Assembly (NCBI RefSeq): GCF_900176515.1
Contig: NZ_FWXV01000002.1
Coordinates: 1,736,001-1,800,000 of the forward strand
DNA: 64,000 nt
Direction: 5' to 3'
Source of the DNA: Kibdelosporangium aridum
GTDB lineage: Bacteria > Actinomycetota > Actinomycetes > Mycobacteriales > Pseudonocardiaceae
Below the pieces are notes generated by a model. That model worked only from the letters and a program-made list of their open reading frames with translations. It had not been told where the DNA came from and searched no databases. This document shows, one piece after another, positions 24,730 to 33,809 of this stretch. Each line of letters begins with the position of its first letter. Positions within the stretch are counted from its first letter, which is position 1. A program made the translations under genes and the position numbers.

Positions 24730-25860
24730 TCAGCCCGAGCTGAGCTGCTCACCGATCTGCCGCAGGCCCGCCAGGTCATGCACGTCCGACGGCATGGCGG
24801 GCACGCGGGTGACAGGCACACCCTGATGCGCCCGGGTGAACCGGGCGACCAGGCGTGCTTCCCGGTCCGCGACGGACACGCGGTCGGCGTGCAGCCTTAG
24901 CACCGCCGCTGCCAGCGGCGAGTCGCCACGACGCTCCAGCGCCTCGGCGGCCGCCAAGGCCTTCGGGCCGGGCAGGCCGGCCAGCACCGGATGGGTGCGG
25001 TTGACCACGAGCCCGGCCAGCGGCATCGACTCACCTGCCAGTCGTTCCACGAAGTAGCTGGCCTCACGCAACGCGTCCGGCTCGGGCGCCGCGACGACCA
25101 GGAACGCCGTCCCGCCCGACCTGAGCAGCTCGTACGTGCGGGTCGAGCGTTCCCGGAACCCGCCGAACATGCTGTCGAAGGCCTGCACGAACGCGGACGC
25201 GTCCGCCAGCAGTTGCCCGCCGACGATCGTCGACACGGCCTTCGCGAACAGCGAGAACCCGGCGCCGACGATCTTGCGCAGCCCCCAGCCACCTGCCTTC
25301 GCCGGACCTGCCAGCAGCTTGATCATCCGGCCGTCCAGCGCGGTCGACAGGCGCTGCGGCGCGTCGAGGAAGTCCAGTGCCGAACGGCTCGGCGGCGTGT
25401 CGACGATGATCAGGTCCCACTCGCCGTCCGCGGCCAGCTGCCCGAGCTTCTCCATCGCCATGTACTCCTGCGTGCCGGAGAACGAGCTGGAGATGGTCCG
25501 GTAGAACGGGTTGGCCAGCACTTCCTTGGCCTTTTCCGGCCCGGCGTGCGCGTGCACCATGTCGTCGAACGTGCGGCGCATGTCCAGCATCATCGCGGAC
25601 AGTTCACCGGCGGGCTCGAACCCGTCGACCTCGACCTTGCGCGGTTGATTGCCCAGCTCAGGAAGGCCAAGCGCCTGCGCGAGCCGTCGCGCGGGGTCGA
25701 TCGTCAGCACGACGGTCTTGCGGCCGCGCTCAGCGGCCCGCACCGCGAGGGCGGCGGCGGTGGTGGTCTTGCCGACGCCGCCGGAGCCGCAGCAGACGAT
25801 CACCTTGGTGGACGCGTCGTCGATCAGCTCGTCGACCTTCAGTGCTGGGGTGGTGGTCAC
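24730..25860 (-). CDS. ArsA/GET3-like ATPase, second of a pair (Rv3680-like)
   Basis: The 376-residue protein has a deviant Walker A (CCGSGGVGKTTT, about 24-34), the loop LTIDPARRLAQALG and a switch with IIVDTPPSRSALDFLD, as in ArsA/GET3 anion-transporting ATPases. There are no arsenite-binding Cys clusters, so a role other than arsenite export is likely. Its ATG overlaps the stop of the neighbouring ATPase gene (ATGA), so the two are co-translated and may form a heterodimer. The order whiB4 and paired ATPases matches Rv3681c-Rv3679 of M. tuberculosis. Confidence 0.88.
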   Translation of the reverse strand: MTTTPALKVDELIDDASTKVIVCCGSGGVGKTTTAAALAVRAAERGRKTVVLTIDPARRLAQALGLPELGNQPRKVEVDGFEPAGELSAMMLDMRRTFDDMVHAHAGPEKAKEVLANPFYRTISSSFSGTQEYMAMEKLGQLAADGEWDLIIVDTPPSRSALDFLDAPQRLSTALDGRMIKLLAGPAKAGGWGLRKIVGAGFSLFAKAVSTIVGGQLLADASAFVQAFDSMFGGFRERSTRTYELLRSGGTAFLVVAAPEPDALREASYFVERLAGESMPLAGLVVNRTHPVLAGLPGPKALAAAEALERRGDSPLAAAVLRLHADRVSVADREARLVARFTRAHQGVPVTRVPAMPSDVHDLAGLRQIGEQLSSG

Positions 25861-26861
25861 CTGACCCCCTGTTCGACCATGATCTCGGCCATTTCGTACA
25901 GCGCGGCCACGTCGACTCCGTCGGTCATCTCCGGCAGCTCCAAGGCGGGCAGGTCGCTCTCGGCGAGCTCCTCGCGCGAAGCGCTCTCGGCCTGCACGCG
26001 GATGGCGTGTTCGACCGTTTCAGCCACCAGGCCGTCCAGCACATCCGGGGCCAGGTCGATCCCGGCAGCCTCAAGGCCGGTACGGATGCGCGACCCGTCA
26101 ACACGACCTCCGGCCGCGGACGTGACCGATCGGGCCGGCAGGCGCGGCGGGCGGACCCGGTTGAGGATCACCGCACCCGGCCGCAGATCGGCGCCGTCCA
26201 GCTCGCCGACGGCTTCCATCGTCTCCCGGACCGGCATCTCCTCGAGCAGCGTGACCAGGTGCACCGCGGTGTCGTCGGAGTGCAGCAACCGGACGACGCC
26301 CTCACTCTGGCCTTTGATCGGGCCGACTTTCGCCAGATCGGCCATGGCCCTTGTGACGTCGAGGAATTTCACGATACGGCCGGTCGGCGGGGCGTCGAGG
26401 ACAACCGCGTCGTACACGTGCCGCCCGTTGTCGCCGGTACGCCCGACTGTCTCCTTGATCTTGCCGGTGAGCAGCACGTCACGCAGGCCAGGAGCCAGCG
26501 TGGTGGCGAAGTCGATCGCGCCCATCCGGCGCAGCGTCCGCCCGGCGATGCCCAGGTTGTAGAACATCGACAGGTAGTCCAGCAGCGCGGCCTCGGCGTC
26601 CACGTGCAGGGCACGGACCTCGCCGCCACCCGGTGCGGCCGCGATGCGCTGCTCCTCGTACGGCAGCGGCTGGGTGTCGAAGAGCTGCGCGATGCCCTGG
26701 CGGCCCTCGACTTCGGCGAGCAGAACTCGTTTCCCGCCGGTCGCCAGCGCGATCGCCAGCGCCGCGGCCACGGTGGTCTTGCCGGTCCCGCCCTTGCCGG
26801 TCACCACGTGCAGCCTTGCTCTGGCTACGTGATCGGTCCAACCAACGACAGGGGTGGTCAC
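25857..26861 (-). CDS. ArsA/GET3-like ATPase, first of a pair (Rv3679-like)
   Basis: The 334-residue protein carries the Walker A TGKGGTGKTTVAAALA (about 21-36). The nucleotide-response segment is VVLDAPPTGRIVKFLDV. Compared with its partner it has a longer middle helical part (MFYNLGIAGRTLRRMGAIDF). It is the upstream gene of the coupled pair. The mycobacterial homologues are linked to redox and carbon metabolism; the exact client is not evident from sequence. Confidence 0.88.
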   Translation of the reverse strand: MTTPVVGWTDHVARARLHVVTGKGGTGKTTVAAALAIALATGGKRVLLAEVEGRQGIAQLFDTQPLPYEEQRIAAAPGGGEVRALHVDAEAALLDYLSMFYNLGIAGRTLRRMGAIDFATTLAPGLRDVLLTGKIKETVGRTGDNGRHVYDAVVLDAPPTGRIVKFLDVTRAMADLAKVGPIKGQSEGVVRLLHSDDTAVHLVTLLEEMPVRETMEAVGELDGADLRPGAVILNRVRPPRLPARSVTSAAGGRVDGSRIRTGLEAAGIDLAPDVLDGLVAETVEHAIRVQAESASREELAESDLPALELPEMTDGVDVAALYEMAEIMVEQGVR

Positions 26862-26906
26862 AAGTTCAGCGTAAATGTCGGATTAACCCTGTGCTGCCGA
26901 CAAGCA

Positions 26907-27158
26907 TCAGCTCGTGAGCAAGAGCACTGTGTTGACGACTCCGACGGCCGCGACGATCACCCACACCACCGGACCCGGCAGGACCGTCAGGGACAACACG
27001 CAGAGCAACACCACGATGGTCAACGAGATCGCACCGGCGAGCGCGACACTCGAGTTGGTCGCGCCTTTGCGGTCACGCGTCTGTGCCATGGCCAGCAGCA
27101 CAAGGATCACGCCGCCGATGGCGATCAGTATGCCCGCGATGACTCGCCACGTCTCCAC
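26907..27158 (-). CDS. Small membrane protein, three helices
   Basis: The 83-residue product has three hydrophobic helices: WRVIAGILIAIGGVILVLLA, LAGAISLTIVVLLCVLSLTV and VVWVIVAAVGVVNTVLLL. A basic loop (TRDRKG) lies between the first two. It lies upstream of the ATPase pair in the same direction with a 45-base gap, so it may be co-transcribed. No family name can be given. Confidence 0.65.
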   Translation of the reverse strand: METWRVIAGILIAIGGVILVLLAMAQTRDRKGATNSSVALAGAISLTIVVLLCVLSLTVLPGPVVWVIVAAVGVVNTVLLLTS

Positions 27159-27219
27159 ACGCTGACGCTACCCGGACGTCCGGGCGGTCACGTAACGGAC
27201 ACGGGATAGTCTCCGGCTC

Positions 27220-27375
27220 ATGACCAAGTGGGAGTACGCGACCGTTCCGCTGCTGACGCACGCCACCAAGCAGATCCTCGACCAGTGGGGCGAGGACGGC
27301 TGGGAACTCGTCACCGTGCAGCCGGGACCGACCGGTGAGCAGCTCGTCGCCTTCCTGAAGCGGCCTAAGGCATGA
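27220..27375 (+). CDS. DUF4177 small protein (Rv3678A-like)
   Basis: This 51-residue gene begins MTKWEYATVPLLTH and contains DQWGEDGWELVTVQPG, the DUF4177 signature of a small beta-alpha-beta fold. Its stop overlaps the RidA start as ATGA, so the two are translationally coupled. The function of the family is unknown. The same tiny gene precedes the RidA homologue in mycobacteria (Rv3678A-Rv3678c). Confidence 0.85.
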   Translation: MTKWEYATVPLLTHATKQILDQWGEDGWELVTVQPGPTGEQLVAFLKRPKA

Positions 27376-27827
27376 GTTGGTCGGCGAAGCTCTCTGAGCT
27401 GGGCATTCAGCTGCCCACGGTCGCGGCGCCGGTCGCCGCGTACGTGCCCGCCGTGAAGTCGGGATCGCACGTGTACGTCTCCGGTCAGCTGCCCTTCATC
27501 GAGGGCGCGCTCGCCGCTACTGGCAAGGTCGGCGGCGAGATCAGCCCGGAGGAGGGCAAGGCACACGCCCGTACGTGCGCGCTGAATGCACTCGCCGCCG
27601 TGCACAGCCTCGTCGGGATCGACGCGGTGGTACGCGTGGTCAAGGTGGGCGGTTTCGTCGCCGCCGCCGAAGGGTTCACGGCGATCCCCGCCGTGATCAA
27701 CGGCGCCTCGGAGCTGTTCGGCGAGGTGTTCGAGGATGCGGGCAGGCACGCCCGCGCCGCGGTCGGTGTCGCTGAGCTGCCGCTCGGTGCGCCGGTCGAG
27801 GTCGAAGTGATCTTCGAGGTGGGTTGA
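27372..27827 (+). CDS. RidA/YjgF family enamine/imine deaminase-like protein
   Basis: The 151-residue protein matches the longer RidA subgroup: an N-terminal SWSAKLSELGIQLPTVAAPV, then SGSHVYVSGQLPF and a C-terminal ARAAVGVAELPLGAPVEVE. The conserved Arg of the active site is present in the final third. RidA proteins hydrolyse reactive imines formed by PLP enzymes, or act as regulatory partners. It is coupled to DUF4177 upstream; the next gene begins 26 bases downstream. Confidence 0.88.
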   Translation: MSWSAKLSELGIQLPTVAAPVAAYVPAVKSGSHVYVSGQLPFIEGALAATGKVGGEISPEEGKAHARTCALNALAAVHSLVGIDAVVRVVKVGGFVAAAEGFTAIPAVINGASELFGEVFEDAGRHARAAVGVAELPLGAPVEVEVIFEVG

Positions 27828-27853
27828 GCCCGCCGGTGGGAGGAGAAGCTCCA

Positions 27854-28477
27854 ATGGACAGCTACGCCGAGTCGGACTGCCACGAGCTGCTGCTGCGGCT
27901 GGCCGGTCGACTGCCTGACCGTCAGCTCTGGCGCTTCCGTGACTGGCTCGCCGCGGGTGCGGTGACCGCACTCGCGCGCACGTTGCCGCTCACTCTGTTG
28001 CGAGAACGTGTCGGACTCACAGCCGAAGAGTCTCGCCTGCTCACGAACGCATTGCGGCCGGCTGGAGCAGATCCGGAGCGGCTGAATGCGCTTCCATGGG
28101 TAGACGAAATCGCCGAAGTCGACTACACCTTCACGTCGGAGTCGCCCGAATGGGTGAGCATGGGTGACTCCGCGGGCGTAGTCCTCGGGGCGATTGTTCG
28201 GGACCGCACCGATATCGGTGAGGTTCGCGGAACGTGGCGGCTGCCACGAACGGGTGGTGGTCAGGCCACGCGGGTCGTCTTGGTGACCGCGACCACGCAG
28301 TGCGCGAAGCTCTCAGGCGAGCTGCAGCGCGTACTGCGAGCGCTCGGTGAACACGAACCGAGCGTCGAGGTGATCCCGAGGGGCATCCTGCTTCCTCGGT
28401 ATCACCAGGCGGCACTGGCTGCGTCGGTGCCGTTGGCCATGGGTGCGGCAGAAGGGGGCCATCTGGTCCCGAGCTGA
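27854..28477 (+). CDS. Actinobacterial hypothetical protein, paralogue A
   Basis: The ATG at 27854 with GGAGGAG upstream is preferred; the frame starts earlier but overlaps RidA. The 207-residue product opens with a helical part (CHELLLRLAGRLPDRQLWRF), then an alpha/beta part with RTDIGEVRGTWRLPR and VVLVTATTQC. It is related to the N-terminal half of the next gene: both have LLLxLAGRL near the start, a similar middle, and a final LPRYHQA or TEYHRQG motif. No known domain is recognised. Confidence 0.65.
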   Translation: MDSYAESDCHELLLRLAGRLPDRQLWRFRDWLAAGAVTALARTLPLTLLRERVGLTAEESRLLTNALRPAGADPERLNALPWVDEIAEVDYTFTSESPEWVSMGDSAGVVLGAIVRDRTDIGEVRGTWRLPRTGGGQATRVVLVTATTQCAKLSGELQRVLRALGEHEPSVEVIPRGILLPRYHQAALAASVPLAMGAAEGGHLVPS

Positions 28478-28512
28478 CGCGCCCGCTCGACCAGCTGGAA
28501 TGGAGAGAAGTC

Positions 28513-29823
28513 GTGACCCAGGTCGCAGACCGCGTCGCACTCCCGATCCGTGTCCATGACCTTTTGCTGGGCCTCGCGGGCAGGTTGGACGACGACGCCC
28601 TGACCGATGCCCGTGAGCTGCTGGCATCGGCGGAACTGGACCGCTCGCTGGAACTGATCGCGGGCTGCCTGGTCGCCGGGCGGATCCCGTTGTCGCCGGT
28701 GGAGCGCCGGGACCTGGACGCGATGTTCGCCGAGGCGAACTGCGACACGACCCTGATCCAGCAGCTGAAGGTCGACGACGGCAGGGCCCGCCCGCCGGTG
28801 CACAAGTTCCACCCGGGACTGGTGGACTCGCAGATCGGCGGGGCTGAGGCAGGCGTCAGCGAGGCCGTGCACCGCATCCTCGAGGTGCTGCCGGACGTGC
28901 GTGCGCTGTGGTGCGTGTGGCGGACCACCCCGGCAGGAGCCGTGGCTGGGCCGGTGCCGCACCGGATCGTGCTCGTCGAGATCGGACCGCGTGGCTTCCC
29001 GCCCGCGACCGCGTACCGGATCGAGCACGCGTTGCGGCGGGCCGGTATCCGCGCGGCGGTCGAGGTGCTGCGCGACAACTCCCCGCTGACCGAGTACCAC
29101 CGCCAGGGCATGCAGCAGGCGCGCCGGGTGTCGTTCGAAGGCGCGCCCGAGGAGCCTGCTTCAGAGGTGCCGCGGACGTGGGGCCAGCAGCGTGACTCGT
29201 GGAAGGAAGACGTCCCGTCGGCTCCGGTCCCGCTGCCGGTCCCGGTCCCGGTCCCGGCTCCGGTCGAGGATCAGCCCGCGACCAGCAGCTGGATCCCGGA
29301 GATGGACTCGCCGTCGACCACCCCGGCCAAGGCGCCCAAGCCTTCGCCCAAGGAGACGACGAACGTCCTCGACCCGGTGATCGACCCCGTCGTCGACGCG
29401 GCGCCGGAACCACCTGCCCGGCCCGAGCGGCCGAACTTCGACCAGCCAGCCCTGCGTCAGGCAAGCCCGGTTGTCGACGAGCCGGAGCCTGCCGGCAAGC
29501 CGAAGAAGCCGGCCCCAGCGCCGTCGCCGACCTCGCTGTCGCCGACCTCGCTGTCGTCGAAGGACACGTTCGAGGACAGCGACCTCAACGACCAGGAACG
29601 CGACCTGCTGCGTCAGCTGCAGGAAGAGCTGGCCAAGCGGGAGCAGGCCGAGGCGGCGTCCAGCAACAAGAAGCTGAGCTGGCAGACCGACAAGTCCAGC
29701 CGCCACTCGGATCCCGAGCCCAAGTGGCAGACCCCTTCGACGGTGACGCCGCGGATCATCAACGGCGTCCCGCCGACCGCGGGCGGTTCGGCCGAGCCAC
29801 CTCGCTTCCCACCCGGAGCCTGA
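28513..29823 (+). CDS. Actinobacterial hypothetical protein, paralogue B with disordered tail
   Basis: The 436-residue product has an N-terminal domain of about 210 residues related to paralogue A (HDLLLGLAGRLDDDALTDAR at its start, TEYHRQGMQQARRVSF at its end). A long Pro/Ala/Glu-rich disordered region follows. Near residue 360 a charged helix (QERDLLRQLQEELAKREQAE) suggests a short coiled coil. The duplicated domain and tail suggest a scaffold or interaction protein. A strong terminator follows the stop. Confidence 0.65.
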   Translation: MTQVADRVALPIRVHDLLLGLAGRLDDDALTDARELLASAELDRSLELIAGCLVAGRIPLSPVERRDLDAMFAEANCDTTLIQQLKVDDGRARPPVHKFHPGLVDSQIGGAEAGVSEAVHRILEVLPDVRALWCVWRTTPAGAVAGPVPHRIVLVEIGPRGFPPATAYRIEHALRRAGIRAAVEVLRDNSPLTEYHRQGMQQARRVSFEGAPEEPASEVPRTWGQQRDSWKEDVPSAPVPLPVPVPVPAPVEDQPATSSWIPEMDSPSTTPAKAPKPSPKETTNVLDPVIDPVVDAAPEPPARPERPNFDQPALRQASPVVDEPEPAGKPKKPAPAPSPTSLSPTSLSSKDTFEDSDLNDQERDLLRQLQEELAKREQAEAASSNKKLSWQTDKSSRHSDPEPKWQTPSTVTPRIINGVPPTAGGSAEPPRFPPGA

Positions 29824-29853
29824 GTGTTTGGCCGGTGCCAACCGGCCAAACAC
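29824..29853. terminator. Bidirectional terminator
   Basis: GTGTTTGGCCGGT and ACCGGCCAAACAC form a perfect 13-bp stem with a GCCA loop. It fills the whole gap between two convergent genes ending at 29823 and 29854. Confidence 0.88.
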
Positions 29854-30741
29854 CTACGACACTTTTTCGGTGATCGCTTCGATGACGCGTTGCAGGTGAA
29901 GGCCGCGCTGGGCGTCGCAGGGGTGCTCGGTTGTGCCGCTGTGCACCATGGCGACGAAGTCGTCCAGCATGACGGTGAAAGCCTGGTCTGACGGTGTTTG
30001 GCGGCCAGGCAGCAGCCGGTAGCCGCGGTCGCCGTACACGCTGAAGTCGACCACCGTCGGCTCCAGCGGCATCTGCAGCGAGATCGTGATGGTGCTTGTC
30101 GCGCCGTTCTCGTGGCCGAGCATGAAGTGCCAGAGGTCGCGCTTGCCGCGCGTGGCGCCACGGACTTCGGTCACCTTGCCAAGCGCTGCGTCCATCAAGT
30201 CGATCACGTGCGGGCCGATGTCCAGCAACGCGCCGTTCTCGTGGCGCCACGCCGAGCCCGAGTAGTCCTCGGACAGCAGCGCGCCGGACATCCACTGCGC
30301 GTTGCCGCCGACCCAACCGCCCACTGTGCGCAGGTCAGCGAGCCAATCCATAGTTTCCTGGGTGAATCGCCGGACCAGGGAGACGAGCGACGCGACACCC
30401 GCGTCGGCGATCGCACCGGCCAGGCGTTCGGCTTGGTCGACGGTGGCGGCGAGTGGTTTTTCGAGGATCACGTGCTTGCCTGCCTTGACCGCCTGCAGAG
30501 CGAGCTCACCCTGCACCTCCGGCGGGACCGCGAAGGCGACGGCGTCGACCTGGTCGATCAGTTCGGCCGGGGTATCGGCGGCCTGGGTGCAATAAGTCTT
30601 GGCTATCGCCTCGGCAGCCTCGCGGCGACGAGCCCAGACGGAGGTCAGATGCACTCCTGGATGGTTGGCCAGCCCAGGCGCGTGTGCGCGCTCCGCCCAC
30701 AGCCCGGCGCCGATCAGTCCAACCCGCACTTGTTCGTCCAC
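29854..30741 (-). CDS. Gfo/Idh/MocA-family NAD(P)-dependent oxidoreductase
   Basis: The GTG at 30741 gives 295 residues starting just before the Rossmann motif GLIGAGLWAERAHAPGL; a longer upstream frame is low-complexity and rejected. The family motif EKPLA appears near residue 95, and a C-terminal alpha/beta domain contains DIGPHVIDLMDAALG with the catalytic-type His. Such enzymes oxidise or epimerise sugars and related polyols; the substrate is not clear. It is divergent from the NUDIX gene. Confidence 0.85.
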   Translation of the reverse strand: MDEQVRVGLIGAGLWAERAHAPGLANHPGVHLTSVWARRREAAEAIAKTYCTQAADTPAELIDQVDAVAFAVPPEVQGELALQAVKAGKHVILEKPLAATVDQAERLAGAIADAGVASLVSLVRRFTQETMDWLADLRTVGGWVGGNAQWMSGALLSEDYSGSAWRHENGALLDIGPHVIDLMDAALGKVTEVRGATRGKRDLWHFMLGHENGATSTITISLQMPLEPTVVDFSVYGDRGYRLLPGRQTPSDQAFTVMLDDFVAMVHSGTTEHPCDAQRGLHLQRVIEAITEKVS

Positions 30742-30830
30742 GGGCCCAGTATTTACTCCCCGGGTATGCCCACGGGGAATGAGGCCGGGGTCACGGCGTG
30801 CTTCTTCGATCTCGGCTTTAGGCTCGGGGA

Positions 30831-31697
30831 GTGCGTGAACTGCCGAAGGAGATGGTTCTGCCGGAATCGATGGTTCCGGACGAGTTCCCTGATCCGCCGG
30901 TGACGCCGAAGGACGCGGCCACAGTGGTGTTGCTGCGTGACACCTCGGCCGGGATCGAGGCTTTCCTGCTGCGCCGGGTCGTCGGCATGGCGTTCGCGGG
31001 CGGGATGAGCGTGTTCCCCGGCGGAGGCGTGGACCGGCGAGACGCCGACGCGGACATCGCGTGGGCCGGTCCGCCGGCCGAGTGGTGGGCTTCGAAGTTC
31101 GCCTGTCCGGTGCCGCTCGCCCGTTCTCTGGTGTGCGCGGCTGTGCGCGAGACATTCGAGGAATCCGGCGTCCTGCTGGCAGGCCCGTCCGCCGACAGCG
31201 TGGTATCCGACACTCAGCCCTACGCCGGTGCTCGGAAGTCCTTGGTAGAGCGCGAATTCTCGTTCGCCGAGTTCCTCGCGGACACTGGGCTCGTGCTGCG
31301 TGCGGACCTGTTGCGGCCGTGGGCGAACTGGGTCACGCCCGCCGAAGAACCGCGGCGCTACGACACGAAGTTCTTCATCGCCGCACTCCCGGAAGGCCAG
31401 CGCGCGGACGGATCGACGTCCGAGGCGGACCACGCCGAATGGCGCCGCCCGGCCGATGCGATCGGCCTGTGGAAAGCGGGCGAACGCGGCCTGCTGCCGC
31501 CGACCTGGATGACCCTGACCGAACTCGGCGAGAAGGCGACCGTCGCCGACGCGATGGCCACGGACCGGACGATCAGCAAGATCATTCCCAAGGTGATCAG
31601 GGAAGGCCGGATCCTGCGGCCGGTCCTGCCCGGCGACCCGGCCTACGACCGGGCTGTCGGTCACCTGGACGCCCGACCGGACGACACCCTCGGCTGA
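30831..31697 (+). CDS. NUDIX hydrolase with long Nudix-box insertion
   Basis: The 288-residue protein begins with a Pro-rich stretch, then DAATVVLLRDTSAGIEAFLL and the start of a Nudix box (FPGGGVDRRDADADI). About 35 residues later comes AAVRETFEESGVLL, the metal-binding REx2EE part. A split box like this is typical of the larger NUDT19-like subgroup. It likely cleaves a CoA-type or other nucleoside diphosphate compound. The MBL gene follows 9 bases later in the same direction. Confidence 0.82.
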   Translation: MRELPKEMVLPESMVPDEFPDPPVTPKDAATVVLLRDTSAGIEAFLLRRVVGMAFAGGMSVFPGGGVDRRDADADIAWAGPPAEWWASKFACPVPLARSLVCAAVRETFEESGVLLAGPSADSVVSDTQPYAGARKSLVEREFSFAEFLADTGLVLRADLLRPWANWVTPAEEPRRYDTKFFIAALPEGQRADGSTSEADHAEWRRPADAIGLWKAGERGLLPPTWMTLTELGEKATVADAMATDRTISKIIPKVIREGRILRPVLPGDPAYDRAVGHLDARPDDTLG

Positions 31698-31706
31698 GGA
31701 GGACGC

Positions 31707-32474
31707 GTGAAGCACCCGGCGTATGGCGTGTTGCGTGAGGTCACGCCGACCGCATCGGTGATGCTCGAGAACAACCCCGGCCACATGACACTCGACGGCA
31801 CGAACACCTGGCTGCTGCGCGGCCCGGACGCCGAGGACTACATCGTCGTCGACCCCGGCTACGAGGACATCCCACACCTGACCCGGGTAGCGGACACCGG
31901 CCCGATCGCGCTGATCCTGGTGACCCACCACCACGAGGACCACGTCGGTGGCGCCCCTCGGTTGGCCGAGCTCACCGGAGCTCCGATCCGCGCGTTCGAC
32001 CGCAAGCTCTGCCGCGACGCCGACCCCGTGTCGCACGGCGAAGTCGTCACCGCAGCCGGCCTCGAGCTGACCGTCCTGCACACCCCAGGCCACACCGACG
32101 ACTCGATCTGCTTCCAGCTCGACGACGCAGTACTGACCGGCGACACCATCCTCGGCCGCGGCACAACGGTGATCTCCTCACTCGGCCACTACCTCGACAC
32201 CCTGCGCCTCCTGCGGACAATCCCCGGAGTCGCCGCATTGCCCGGCCACGGCGAGGAACTCCCAGACCTCGCCGCCGTCGCCAGCGAATACCTGGCGCAT
32301 CGCGAGGAACGTCTCGACCAGGTCCGTGCCGCGTTGGAGCAGCTCGGCCCGGACGCGACAGCCCGCCAGGTCGTCGAAGTCGTCTACGCGGACGTGGACA
32401 AGTCCTTGTGGGAGCCAGCGGAGTGGTCGGTCCGCGCACAGCTGGAATACCTGCGCAGCATCCCGACACCCTGA
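31707..32474 (+). CDS. Metallo-beta-lactamase-fold hydrolase (Rv3677c-like)
   Basis: The 255-residue protein contains the two-metal site THHHEDHVGG, then HTPGHTDDSICF and GDTILGRGTTV, followed by PGHGEELPD. The C-terminal winged-helix-like part (ARQVVEVVYADVDKSLW) is found in LACTB2-type hydrolases, some of which cut RNA. Its position next to crp matches Rv3677c in mycobacteria. It probably shares an operon with the NUDIX gene just upstream. Confidence 0.87.
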   Translation: MKHPAYGVLREVTPTASVMLENNPGHMTLDGTNTWLLRGPDAEDYIVVDPGYEDIPHLTRVADTGPIALILVTHHHEDHVGGAPRLAELTGAPIRAFDRKLCRDADPVSHGEVVTAAGLELTVLHTPGHTDDSICFQLDDAVLTGDTILGRGTTVISSLGHYLDTLRLLRTIPGVAALPGHGEELPDLAAVASEYLAHREERLDQVRAALEQLGPDATARQVVEVVYADVDKSLWEPAEWSVRAQLEYLRSIPTP

Positions 32475-32651
32475 ACCCGCGTGTCCACCTTTCCGGCACC
32501 TCGTGTCCGCCTTTCCGACACCCCGTGTCGACCACTGCCGCACCATGAAATTCCCCTGCGCGCACCGGACCGGCGAACTCGCGGTGCCGGAATGCGCATC
32601 TCGTGGTGCCGGAATGTGCATCTCATGGTGTCGGTGTGGTGGACACGCCCG
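32475..32651. repeat. Intergenic repeat cluster A
   Basis: This short gap contains several diverged copies of GTGTCCACC or GTGTCCGCC followed by TTTCCGACACC-like sequence, and two copies of GGTGCCGGAATGNGCATCTC. Similar units recur at 37890-38020, including CATCTCATGGTG followed by GGTGGACACG. The family looks like a dispersed intergenic repeat of this genome. Confidence 0.55.
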
Positions 32652-33749
32652 TCAGGTGGCTGGTGGGCGCATTGGCGCGACCATGTAGCGCAGGTCCATC
32701 ACCTCCTCGGCATTGGGTGAGCTGAATACGGTTGCGCGCATGCCTGGCTGGATGGCTAGGCGGACTCGGCCGCCGGAGAACGGCTTCAGGGCGTCGATCA
32801 AGAACCGTGACTGGAATGACGGCGATGTGCGGCCGTCGGACACGTCGGCCTTGAGTGTCTCCTCGGCTTCGCCTGCTTGCTGGTCCGCGGTGCGCAGGCG
32901 GATCTCGTTGTCGCCGACCTCGATTTTGAGCACGCCTCGGCTGTCCGCGTAGAGCGCGACTCGTCGGACGGCGGCCAGCAGTGCGTCGGCGTCCAGCTCG
33001 ACAGTGGTGTCCACAGCGGACAAAACCAGCTTGCTTTCGCTGAGGAACGAACCGTCCAGCAGTGCTGTGGTGACGACCGAGTTGTCCCACGCCAGGCCGA
33101 CGCGGTTGTCGTCGACGTGCAGGGCGACCTGGCCCCGGGCTTGTCTGGCGACTTCGGCCAAGAGCGTTGCCGGGATCAGTGCGTCGAGGTCCGCGGCGAC
33201 CGGCGTCCACGGCAGGGAAGCGACTGCCATGCGGTAGCGGTCCGTCGCGGCCAGCACCAACCGGTCACCGTCGGCGCGGACCCGTACGCCGGTGAACAAC
33301 GGCAGCGCCTCATCACGGGAAGCGGTCGCGGCGACGGTCGTCAGTGCGGCGACGAACAGGTCGCCGTCGACCGACCCCGCGAGCGGAGGCGCGGTGGGCA
33401 CGCCGGGGTGCAGATCCGCGTCGAGGAGCGGCAACGCGAATCGGGCATTCGGCGTCCGGACAGCCAACCGCGCACCTTCCACGGCGATACGCACCATCGG
33501 TACGTCCAAGGCGCGCAACGTTTCGGCGAACGGCTTGGCCGGTACGAGCACACGCCCCGGTGTGTGCACGGCGGCCGAGCAGGACAGCCGGATGGCACGC
33601 TCCCGGTCGCTGCCCGCGAGGACGACGCCGTCGTCCGTCGTGGTCAGCAGCAGCCCGGCGAGCACAGGGTCGAGCGTCCGGCCGGGCAGCAGGCGCACTG
33701 CCTCGGCGGCCGCGTTGGCCAGGTCTGTCGTGGTGGCGGTCAGGTCCAT
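32652..33749 (-). CDS. DNA polymerase III beta-clamp paralogue
   Basis: From the ATG at 33749 the product is 365 residues, the normal length of a beta sliding clamp. It begins MDLTATTTDLANAAAEAVRL. It shows a domain-2 motif DEALPLFTGVRVRADGDRLV, a FQSRFLIDALKPF segment and the clamp-type ending DLRYMVAPMRPP. The chromosomal dnaN is normally next to dnaA, which is not here, so this is an additional paralogue. It may serve a specialised polymerase or repair role. It is divergent from the PHP gene with a 54-60 base gap. Confidence 0.8.
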   Translation of the reverse strand: MDLTATTTDLANAAAEAVRLLPGRTLDPVLAGLLLTTTDDGVVLAGSDRERAIRLSCSAAVHTPGRVLVPAKPFAETLRALDVPMVRIAVEGARLAVRTPNARFALPLLDADLHPGVPTAPPLAGSVDGDLFVAALTTVAATASRDEALPLFTGVRVRADGDRLVLAATDRYRMAVASLPWTPVAADLDALIPATLLAEVARQARGQVALHVDDNRVGLAWDNSVVTTALLDGSFLSESKLVLSAVDTTVELDADALLAAVRRVALYADSRGVLKIEVGDNEIRLRTADQQAGEAEETLKADVSDGRTSPSFQSRFLIDALKPFSGGRVRLAIQPGMRATVFSSPNAEEVMDLRYMVAPMRPPAT

Positions 33750-33809
33750 GCTCCGCACCGTAGCGGGCACCTGTGACAATTTCGTGTTTTCGCAGGTAGG
33801 TTCGTGAAT

